A DNA stretch of 64,000 bases. It comes from Streptomyces fildesensis (lineage in GTDB: Bacteria; Actinomycetota; Actinomycetes; Streptomycetales; Streptomycetaceae). The stretch covers positions 372,001 to 436,000 of the forward strand of contig NZ_JAAIKO010000001.1 of NCBI RefSeq assembly GCF_016107395.1, read 5' to 3'. A model generated the notes under the pieces. The model had not been told where the DNA came from. It searched no databases and worked only from the letters and a program-made list of their open reading frames with translations. Made by a program: the position numbers and the translations under genes. Positions 8,928 through 15,277 of this stretch are shown here, piece after piece; position 1 is the stretch's first letter, and each line of letters begins with the position of its first letter.

Positions 8928-9577
8928 GCTGGGTGGATGTCCTCTACCGGCTAGACCTCTGGGTTGACATCACGGCTGTGCCCTCGTGGGAGGAGGCCGG
9001 ATGGGGTGACCAGAACGCATGGGCGCGGTCATCCGCGGACACGATCCTTACCCTCCGGCGACAGCCGTACAGGTGGTTGCCCATGCGGCGGCTGTCCAAA
9101 GCCATCATCCGGTCCTATGACGCTCATGCCAGGCATCAACTCGGCATGTTCACGTACCTCCACATGGCTGACGATGCCCGAGGATCCTTCACCGTCTCGC
9201 TCGGTTACTACCCCGCCGAAGGCGATAAGCGCGGCGCGCTCCAGCGCCTGGTCCGCGCCGAGGACCCCGAGCTCCTCCGTCCACCCCAAGTGGACACCTT
9301 CCACGCCGGCCACCTCGGCGAGGGCCTAAAAGCCCTGGGGCACGTCGAGCTCGACGGCAACGAGATCGTCGCCAACCTCTGGTACGCCTTCCGCGACGAG
9401 CACCACGCCGTGGACGTCGTCGTGTTCGCGTCGACCGGGGATCTCGTGCGGCTCGGACAAGTGATGCCCGACATCGATGCGCTCGTGCACGGGATCAAGG
9501 TGCGGGCGGATGACGAGGACGGGTGGTGGGCGGGGGTTTCCGACGACATTCCCGCCCAGGCCGGCGCCGACGACTGA
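8924..9577 (+). CDS. Candidate cognate immunity/partner protein of the toxin-like gene
   Basis: A 217-residue soluble protein with no signal peptide and no domain I recognise. Its TTG start overlaps the TGA of the toxin-like gene by four bases (TTGA), so the two are translationally coupled; an in-frame GTG at 8933 is an alternative. Tight 3-prime placement after a polymorphic-toxin-like gene is the classical position of an immunity gene, and the first half shares the lower G+C of the toxin C-terminus. A DDEDGWW acidic-aromatic segment lies near the end. Function is inferred from position only. Confidence 0.55.
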   Translation: MSWVDVLYRLDLWVDITAVPSWEEAGWGDQNAWARSSADTILTLRRQPYRWLPMRRLSKAIIRSYDAHARHQLGMFTYLHMADDARGSFTVSLGYYPAEGDKRGALQRLVRAEDPELLRPPQVDTFHAGHLGEGLKALGHVELDGNEIVANLWYAFRDEHHAVDVVVFASTGDLVRLGQVMPDIDALVHGIKVRADDEDGWWAGVSDDIPAQAGADD

Positions 9578-9615
9578 TGGGGGTGGCCGGCCCCGCCGGG
9601 CCGGCCACCCCCATC
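9576..9615 (+). terminator. Strong terminator hairpin after the toxin/partner genes
   Basis: A perfect inverted repeat with 18-base arms (GATGGGGGTGGCCGGCCC and its complement) and a four-base loop CGCC begins inside the TGA stop codon of the preceding gene. The pairing is exceptionally strong. Confidence 0.85.
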
Positions 9616-9630
9616 CACCAAACCGCGCGC

Positions 9631-9678
9631 CTAAGGGCTTGCAGGGAATCAAGGTGTTGCTTCCCTGCAAGCCCTTAG
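9631..9678 (-). terminator. Second perfect hairpin, embedding the gntP stop codon
   Basis: CTAAGGGCTTGCAGGGAA at 9631-9648 and its exact complement at 9661-9678 make an 18-bp stem with a 12-base loop. The TAA of the GntP-family gene (9675-9677) is inside the stem. It is probably the terminator of the minus-strand operon. It is much less GC-rich than other hairpins here, so it may be a remnant of a mobile element or recombination site instead. Confidence 0.65.
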
Positions 9679-11159
9679 ATAACAAGGCTGAGCGACGCGG
9701 CCACCGCGAAGCCCGCCACCGAGAGGACGGATTCGAGGACCGTCCAGGACTTGAGGGTGTCGCGTTCGGAGATGCCGAAGTACTTGGAGACCATCCAGAA
9801 GCCGCCGTCGTTGACGTGCGAGGCGAAGATGGAGCCGGCGGAGATCGCCATGATGACCAGGGCCAGGTGGGCCTGGGAGAAGTCGCCGGCGGAGAGCATG
9901 GGGGCGACGATTCCGGCGGTGGTGACGATCGCGACGGTCGCGGAGCCCTGGGCGACGCGGAGGACCACCGAGATCAGCCAGGCGAGGACGATGACCGGCA
10001 GGCCGGCGCTGTCGAAGGCGTCGGCGAGCGCCTGAGCGACCCCGCTGCCCTTGAGGACGGCGCCGAAGACGCCGCCCGCGCCGACGACCAGCAGGATGTT
10101 GCCAACCGGCTTGAGCGAGGCCGTCGAGACGGTTTCGAGGGACTTGCGGGACCAGCCGCGGCGGATGCCGAGCAGGTAGTAGGCGAGGAAGAGCGCGATC
10201 ATCAGGGCCACGAAGGGGTGGCCGAAGAACTCGATGACCGAGCGGCCGGTGCTCGGGTCCAGGGCGATGGAGGAGAACGTCGCGCACAGGATGAGCAGCA
10301 GCGGGGTGCCGATGATGGCGAGGACGGTGCCGAGCGAGACGGGGGTCTCGACGGGGGTGACGCCCGCGGCCTGCTGTTCGGCGGCGACGGCGGCCTTGGC
10401 CTCGTCGGCGGCGTCGACCATGTCCTGCGGGACGGGGACGAAGATGCGGTTGCCGATCCAGGCGGCGTAGACCCAGGCGGCGATGACGGACGGGATGCCG
10501 ACGGCGGCGCCCATCAGGATGACCCAGCCGAGCTGGACGTGCAGCAGGCCGGCCGCGGCGACCGGGCCCGGGTGCGGGGGCAGGAAGGCGTGGGTCATGG
10601 AGAGGCCCGCGAGGAGCGGCATCGCGTAGAGGACCATCGACTTGCCGCCGCGCTTGGCGGCGGCGTAGACGATCGGCGCGAGGACGAAGATGCCGACGTC
10701 GAAGAAGACCGGGATACCGAAGATGAGGCCTGTCAGACCCATCGCGAGCGGGGCGCGCTTCTCGCCGAAGGCGTTGAGCAGGCGGGCGGAGAGGGCTTCG
10801 GCGCCGCCGGATATCTCCAGGATCGCGCCGAGCATCGTGCCGAGCGCGATGATGATCGCGATGTGGCCGAGGGTGCCGCCCATGCCGGTCTCGATGAGCG
10901 AGGTGGCGCTGGACTTCTGGACCGTGCCGAAGAGTTCGGTGACGGACAGACCCGCGGCGAGGCCGACGGCTATGGAGACGCCGAGCAGTGCGACGAACGG
11001 CTGGACGCGCGCCTTGATGATGAGGACGAGCAGCAGGCCGATGCCGAGGGCGGCGACGGTCAGCAGTCCGGCCGTGCCGTGGATCAGCAGGAGGAGGCCG
11101 CCGGTGTGCGGCGTCGGTGGGGGTGGGTCTGCCGCGAGGGTGGCGAGCGATGAGAACAC
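9675..11159 (-). CDS. GntP-family sugar-acid permease
   Basis: A 494-residue inner-membrane proton symporter with about 12 hydrophobic segments. Family landmarks are GGTLGHIAIIIALGTMLG, FGIPVFFDVGIFVLAPI, GLSMTHAFLPPHPGPVAAA and HVNDGGFWMVSKYFG. GntP permeases take up gluconate and related aldonic acids; some members carry D-serine or other substrates, so the exact cargo is open. It is the last gene of the kdgK-iclR-ridA-gntP group, separated from ridA by 197 bp that contain an octamer repeat. The GTG start has GGAGT upstream. The context of KDG kinase and an amino-acid dehydratase makes an amino-sugar acid or sugar acid the likely substrate. Confidence 0.88.
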   Translation of the reverse strand: MFSSLATLAADPPPPTPHTGGLLLLIHGTAGLLTVAALGIGLLLVLIIKARVQPFVALLGVSIAVGLAAGLSVTELFGTVQKSSATSLIETGMGGTLGHIAIIIALGTMLGAILEISGGAEALSARLLNAFGEKRAPLAMGLTGLIFGIPVFFDVGIFVLAPIVYAAAKRGGKSMVLYAMPLLAGLSMTHAFLPPHPGPVAAAGLLHVQLGWVILMGAAVGIPSVIAAWVYAAWIGNRIFVPVPQDMVDAADEAKAAVAAEQQAAGVTPVETPVSLGTVLAIIGTPLLLILCATFSSIALDPSTGRSVIEFFGHPFVALMIALFLAYYLLGIRRGWSRKSLETVSTASLKPVGNILLVVGAGGVFGAVLKGSGVAQALADAFDSAGLPVIVLAWLISVVLRVAQGSATVAIVTTAGIVAPMLSAGDFSQAHLALVIMAISAGSIFASHVNDGGFWMVSKYFGISERDTLKSWTVLESVLSVAGFAVAASLSLVI

Positions 11160-11282
11160 GTGGGGACTCCGTATTCGGGGGAGGGCAGGGAGGACCGCGG
11201 CACGGCGCCCGTGGTGCGGGCGCCGCGCCGTGCGGCGGCTGAGGGTTGGTGGTGCGGTGCTGCAAGGAGACCTGTGGTGTCA

Positions 11283-11346
11283 GGGGGTTCGGGGGTTCGG
11301 GGGTTCGGGGGTTCGGGGGTGCGGGGGTTCGGGGGTTCGGGGGTTC
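11283..11346. repeat. Eight tandem copies of the octamer GGGGGTTC
   Basis: Eight head-to-tail units of GGGGGTTC (the fifth reads GGGGGTGC) lie between ridA and gntP. The unit length is not a multiple of three and no gene crosses it. The run could be length-variable through slippage. It would be part of the ridA-gntP transcript, read there as GAACCCCC. Confidence 0.95.
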
Positions 11347-11356
11347 GGGGGGACCG

Positions 11357-11791
11357 TCAGCCGAGGACGGCCAGCGCGTCGATCTCGATCAGCAGGCCGG
11401 CGGGGAGGCCGACGTAGACGGTGGTGCGGGCCGACGGCGCTTCCTTGAGGCCGGCGAAGTACTCGTTGTAGATCTCGTTGAACTCGGCGAAGTGCGCGGT
11501 GTCGGTGAGGTAGACGCGCGTCATGATGACGTCCTCCCAGGAGGAGCCGCCCTCTTCGAGGATCGCCTTGACGTTGGCGAACGTCTGGAGGGTCTGTTCG
11601 CGGAGCGTCGGGCCGGCGGGGGTGGGGGCCTGGCCGTCAACGGCGGGCAGGAAGCCGACCTGGCCGGCGACCTGGAGCAGGTTCCCCTTGCGCACGCCGT
11701 GCGAGAACCGGGCGGGCGGGGTGGTGTGGGTCGCCGGGGTGATGGCGGTCTTCTGGAGGGGGGACCCGTGGGTCCGGGAGTTGTCGCTCAT
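11357..11791 (-). CDS. ridA: RidA-family enamine/imine deaminase
   Basis: A 144-residue member of the RidA/YjgF/YER057c family. These trimers hydrolyse reactive 2-aminoacrylate and related enamines or imines released by PLP dehydratases, giving a keto acid and ammonia. The landmarks are near the N-terminus (VAGQVGFLP), VKAILEEGGSSWEDVIMTRVYLTD and PSARTTVYVGLPAGLLIEIDALA, which holds the Arg used to bind the carboxylate. The ATG overlaps the stop of the iclR-type gene (ATGA). The divergent operon encodes a PLP dehydratase that would make such intermediates, so this is likely a pathway-dedicated copy rather than the housekeeping one. Confidence 0.9.
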   Translation of the reverse strand: MSDNSRTHGSPLQKTAITPATHTTPPARFSHGVRKGNLLQVAGQVGFLPAVDGQAPTPAGPTLREQTLQTFANVKAILEEGGSSWEDVIMTRVYLTDTAHFAEFNEIYNEYFAGLKEAPSARTTVYVGLPAGLLIEIDALAVLG

Positions 11792-12549
11792 GGGGTGTCC
11801 TTCGAAACGGTGTTTCCTGAGTACTCCCGGCTGATGGCCTCCGCGGTACGGAGGATCAGCGGGCGCAGTTTGAGCAGTTCGTCGGCGGTGACGACGACGT
11901 TCGGCGCGGAGACGGACATCGCCGCGGCGATCCTGCCGTCCGCGCCCCGGATGGGGGCGCCGACGCAGTTGATGGATTCCTCGTGGCCGCCGAGGTCGGT
12001 GGCCCAGCCCTGGTCACGTACCCGCAGGAGCTCGGTGAGGAAGGCGGCCGCGTCGGGTGTCGACCTGGCCGTGTACTTGGGGTATTCGAGGCGCTCGGCG
12101 ATGGAGCGGCGCTCGGCCTCGGGGAGGTCGGCCAGGAGCAGCTTGGCGACGGCTGCGACGGTGATCGCGACGGGCTTGCCGATCCGCGAGTACATCCGGA
12201 CGGGGTAGCGGCTCTCGACCTTGTCGATGTAGACGACCTCGCCCTCCTCGTAGACCGCGAGGTGGATGGTGTGGCCGATCTTCTCGTTGAGCGTGAGGAG
12301 GTGCGGGTGGGCGATCTCCCGCACGTCCAGCGTCTCCATGGCCTGCTGGGCGAGGGCGAAGAGCCGGGCGCCGAGCCGGTACCGCTGGTCCTCCTGGCGG
12401 TAGACCATGCCGTGTTCGTGCAGGGTGCGCAGCAGCCGGAGCGCCGTGGACTTGTGGACGTCGAGGCGGGTGGCGACCTGTTCGAGGTTGGCGGGTCCCT
12501 CCGCGAGCAGCGGCAGGATGCGCAGGGCGCGGTCGACTGTTTGGCTCAT
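11788..12549 (-). CDS. IclR-family transcriptional regulator
   Basis: A 253-residue regulator with an N-terminal winged helix-turn-helix (NLEQVATRLDVHKSTALRLLRTLHEHGMV, about residues 20-50) and an IclR effector domain (GHTIHLAVYEEGEVVYIDKVE, later GGHEESINCVGAPIR). The start at 12549 makes an ATGA overlap with the kinase gene and has AAGGA in front; an upstream extension would only add low-complexity sequence that belongs to the kinase tail in another frame. It probably controls this operon and the divergent one through the TTGCA repeats at 13883-13910. Related KdgR-type regulators respond to KDG, a plausible effector here. Confidence 0.9.
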   Translation of the reverse strand: MSQTVDRALRILPLLAEGPANLEQVATRLDVHKSTALRLLRTLHEHGMVYRQEDQRYRLGARLFALAQQAMETLDVREIAHPHLLTLNEKIGHTIHLAVYEEGEVVYIDKVESRYPVRMYSRIGKPVAITVAAVAKLLLADLPEAERRSIAERLEYPKYTARSTPDAAAFLTELLRVRDQGWATDLGGHEESINCVGAPIRGADGRIAAAMSVSAPNVVVTADELLKLRPLILRTAEAISREYSGNTVSKDTP

Positions 12550-13688
12550 CTGTCCTTCTCCGTCCGTCCGGCCCGATCCGTCTGTCCGGCCGGTTCCGAC
12601 TGCCCGGCCCGATCGGACTGCCCGGCCGGCTCCGGCCGCCGGACAGGTTCCGACTGCCCCGCCGGTTCCGTCCCGCCGGCCCGATCCGTGCCGTCGGCCC
12701 GATCCGTCCATCCGGGGCCCAGCCGCAGTGTCCCCCACGCGTCCTCGCCGAGGGCGACAAGGGCGTCGGCGTGGGCGCGCGCGGGCGGGGTGCCGAGGTC
12801 GCCGGGGACGGTGAGGGCGGCGGCGGCCATGACGTGCCCGTGGCGCAGCCGGTCGGCGAGGGGCAGGCCGCGGAGGGTCGCGGAGAGGAACCCGGCGGCG
12901 AAGGCGTCGCCCGCGCCGACCGGTTCGACGACGTCGACGGCGAGGGCGGGGACGAAGGTCGCGGTGTCACCCGTGAAGGCGGTGGCGCCCGTGCTGCCCT
13001 GCTTGACGACGAGGACGGCGGGCTCCGGGAGCGCGGTGCGGATGGCGGCCGCGTCGGCCAGCCCCCAGGCGTCCTGCGCCTCGTCCTCGCCGACGAAGAC
13101 GATGTCGCAGCCGCGGGCGAGTTCGGCGAGCAGCCAGGGGTCGTCGCCGGTGCCCCACAGGGCCGGGCGGAAGTTCACGTCGTACGAGACGAGGGGCCGG
13201 CCGGGCTCGCGGGTGACGAGGGAGCGCATCAGGGCACGGCACTCGGGCGACAGCGCGGCGGTGATGCCGGACAGGTGCAGGATGCGGCCGGACCAGGCGT
13301 CGCGGCGGTGCACGGTCTCCGGTGACATGGCGGCGGCCGCGGAACCGGCGCGGTAGTAGAGCACGGCGGTACGGTCCGCCAGCTGCTCCTTGAAGTAGAT
13401 GCCGGTGGGGCGGTCGGCGTCGCGCTGGACGGCGGTGACGTCGACGCCGGTCGCGGCGACGGCGCGGATCAGATGGTCGCCGAAGCCGTCGCCACCGACC
13501 CGGCTGATCCAGCGGGCGCTGTGACCGGAGCGGGCGAGGGCGCAGGCGACGTTGGACTCGGCACCGCCGATCCCGCGGTGGAAGGCGGGGACTTCGGCGA
13601 GGCTGCCGGGCTGCGAGGGCACGAAGGTGACCATGGATTCGCCAAGGCACGCTACGTCGAACTGCGGGCCGCTCGGGACTGCGGTCAC
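12546..13688 (-). CDS. kdgK: PfkB-family sugar kinase, probable 2-keto-3-deoxygluconate kinase
   Basis: A 380-residue ribokinase-like kinase. Landmarks: CLGESMVTFVP at the start, GGAESNVACALARSG (PfkB signature 1 region), RPTGIYFKE, LVSYDVNFRPALW and the ATP/anion-hole motif GAGDAFAAGF (signature 2). The DVNFRPALW and early GE-M patterns fit KDG kinases, which make KDPG from KDG. A normal member ends near GTLRLGPGW; here about 55 further residues of repeated TDRAGG / PAGQSEP units follow, encoded by short tandem DNA repeats. GTG start. First gene of the minus-strand operon, overlapping iclR by four bases. Confidence 0.85.
   Translation of the reverse strand: MTAVPSGPQFDVACLGESMVTFVPSQPGSLAEVPAFHRGIGGAESNVACALARSGHSARWISRVGGDGFGDHLIRAVAATGVDVTAVQRDADRPTGIYFKEQLADRTAVLYYRAGSAAAAMSPETVHRRDAWSGRILHLSGITAALSPECRALMRSLVTREPGRPLVSYDVNFRPALWGTGDDPWLLAELARGCDIVFVGEDEAQDAWGLADAAAIRTALPEPAVLVVKQGSTGATAFTGDTATFVPALAVDVVEPVGAGDAFAAGFLSATLRGLPLADRLRHGHVMAAAALTVPGDLGTPPARAHADALVALGEDAWGTLRLGPGWTDRADGTDRAGGTEPAGQSEPVRRPEPAGQSDRAGQSEPAGQTDRAGRTEKDR
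12550..12715. repeat. Degenerate tandem repeat coding the kinase C-terminal tail
   Basis: Short, imperfect copies of a CCGGCCCGATCCG / CTGCCCGGCCGG pattern, about 15-21 bases each, make up the 3-prime end of the kinase gene. They encode the Thr/Ser-Asp-Arg-Ala-Gly and Glu-Pro-Ala-Gly-Gln units of the tail. It looks like in-frame repeat expansion at the end of a normal gene. Confidence 0.8.
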
Positions 13689-13734
13689 GGTCGCTCTCGC
13701 TCCTCATGGGGCTGTCGGGTGGGGCGGTCGGACG

Positions 13735-13770
13735 GTTGCTGTCCGGGCTGTCGGACAGTTGCTGTCCGGG
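13735..13770. repeat. Paired 13-bp direct repeats in the divergent promoter
   Basis: GTTGCTGTCCGGG occurs at 13735-13747 and exactly again at 13758-13770, 23 bp apart (about two helical turns), 47 bp from the kinase start. A looser copy (GTGCTGTTCGG) follows at 13782. It could be a regulator site for the kdgK operon. Confidence 0.5.
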
Positions 13771-13838
13771 CCGGCCGGCGGGTGCTGTTCGGTTCGGCGA
13801 GGACCGCTGTTCCGGCCCGGCCGGTGCTTCACACACCG

Positions 13839-13867
13839 TTGACCCGGTGCTTGCCGGGATGTTAGAC
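13839..13867 (+). promoter_or_regulatory. Candidate promoter of the dehydratase-deacylase operon
   Basis: TTGACC at 13839-13844, 17 bases, then TTAGAC at 13862-13867 (or TAGACA one base on). The spacing suits a vegetative promoter, and the TTGCA repeats lie just downstream, where a bound repressor would block it. Motif-based only. Confidence 0.45.
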
Positions 13868-13882
13868 AGCAGGAAGCAAGAC

Positions 13883-13910
13883 ATGCAATGCACGTTGCAT
13901 ATGTTGCAAC
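13883..13910. promoter_or_regulatory. Probable IclR-type operator (overlapping TTGCA palindromes)
   Basis: Two interleaved inverted repeats: ATGCAA-TGCACG-TTGCAT (13883-13900) and GTTGCA-TATGT-TGCAAC (13894-13910), sharing the middle TTGCA arm. They are 35-63 bases upstream of the dehydratase ATG and stand out in a GC-rich region by their A+T content. The IclR regulator encoded in the divergent operon is the natural candidate to bind. Confidence 0.6.
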
Positions 13911-13945
13911 GCGAAGGTCCGCGCAGAGATTCTCCAGGAGGTTCC

Positions 13946-15223
13946 ATGGACGTCGCGAAGACGACCGAGCGGCTGCACGAGGAGCGGGTCGGCCACCGCT
14001 TCAAGGGTCTGCCGCCGGACGCCGCGGAGCGGACCCTCGGCGAGCTGGCGGCCGAGCGGCGCTCGCTCTTCGACGGCGGCTTCACCACCCCGGTGCTCAC
14101 GCTGTCCGCCGAGTCCCTGGAACACAACCTCGCGCTGATGGAGAGCTACTCCGAGAAGTACGGCCTCGCCTTCGCCCCGCACGGCAAGACGTCCATGGCG
14201 CCGCAGCTCTTCGCCCGGCAACTCGCCTACGGTGCCTGGGGCATCACGGCCGCCGTCCCCACGCAGGTCCGGGTGTACCGCGCCTTCGGCGTCCAACGCA
14301 TCTTCCTCGCCAACGAGTTGGTCGACGCCGTGGCGCTGCGCTGGCTCGCCGCCGAGCTCGCCGCCGACCCGGACTTCCGCTTCGCCTGCTATGTCGACTC
14401 CGTACGCGGCGTGGAACTGATGGACGCGGCACTGGCGGACGCCACCCGCCCCCTCGACGTCGTCGTGGAGCTGGGCGAGGAGGGCGGCCGGACCGGTGTA
14501 CGCGGTGCCGCGGCCGCCACCGAGGTCGCCGAAGCGGTCGGCGCGGCCCGCCATCTGCGGCTCGTCGGGGTCGCCGGGTACGAGGGCGAGATCCCCGTCA
14601 AGACCCAGGAGACCGTACGGGACTGGCTGAACCGGCTCGTCGCCCTCACCCGGGACTTCGACGCCGCCGGACGCTTCGCGGACGCCGACGAGATCATCCT
14701 CAGCGCGGGCGGCAGCGGCTGGTTCGACACGGTCGCCGAGGTGTTCCAGCCGGTCGAGGCGACGGACTTCTCGAAGCCGCTGCTCAAGCTGCTGCGCTCC
14801 GGCGCCTACATCACCCATGACGACGGCCACTACCGCGAGATCACCCCGTTCCACGACCGCATCCCCCAGGAGGGCGCCCTCCAGCCGGCGTTCCGGCTCT
14901 GGGCGCAGGTCGTCTCCAAGCCGGAAGGCGCGCTCGCCTTCCTCAACGCCGGCAAGCGCGACGCCTCCTTCGACCTCGGGCTGCCGGAACCCCAGGTCGT
15001 CCGTGGCACCGACGGCGCGCTGCGGTCGGCCGCCGGGCTGACGGTGACGGCCCTCTCCGACCAGCACGCGTTCGTCGCCATCGCCCCCGGCGCCGGCCTG
15101 GAGATCGGCGAATGGGTCGGACTCGGCCTCTCCCACCCCTGCACGGCGTTCGACAAGTGGAAGCTGCTGCCGCTGGTCGAGGCGGACGGCACGGTCACGG
15201 ACTACATCCGCACCTTCTTCTAG
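13946..15223 (+). CDS. PLP fold-III D-serine dehydratase-like / amino-sugar-acid dehydratase
   Basis: A 425-residue member of the alanine-racemase-N / D-serine dehydratase-like (DSD1, D-threonine aldolase) family. The PLP lysine is K81 in FAPHGKTSMAP. The C-terminal part holds a DQHAFV segment and LSHPCTAFDKW, whose His-x-Cys pair is the metal site of this family. Such enzymes remove water or split D-beta-hydroxy amino acids; dehydration of D-serine or D-glucosaminate gives ammonia and a keto acid. With KDG kinase and RidA divergent, D-glucosaminate to KDG is the favoured reaction, but D-serine or D-threonine cannot be excluded. Start fixed by AGGAGG, five bases before the ATG. Confidence 0.8.
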   Translation: MDVAKTTERLHEERVGHRFKGLPPDAAERTLGELAAERRSLFDGGFTTPVLTLSAESLEHNLALMESYSEKYGLAFAPHGKTSMAPQLFARQLAYGAWGITAAVPTQVRVYRAFGVQRIFLANELVDAVALRWLAAELAADPDFRFACYVDSVRGVELMDAALADATRPLDVVVELGEEGGRTGVRGAAAATEVAEAVGAARHLRLVGVAGYEGEIPVKTQETVRDWLNRLVALTRDFDAAGRFADADEIILSAGGSGWFDTVAEVFQPVEATDFSKPLLKLLRSGAYITHDDGHYREITPFHDRIPQEGALQPAFRLWAQVVSKPEGALAFLNAGKRDASFDLGLPEPQVVRGTDGALRSAAGLTVTALSDQHAFVAIAPGAGLEIGEWVGLGLSHPCTAFDKWKLLPLVEADGTVTDYIRTFF

Positions 15224-15277
15224 ACCCTTGAACCCTTTCGCCCAGTCCAGCAGACCGAGCACAGGAAAGGCACCGGC

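Noticed and set aside
12967-14127. A second frame across the kinase N-terminus and divergent promoter
   Set aside because: It would run through the operator region and encodes Arg/His-rich sequence without motifs.
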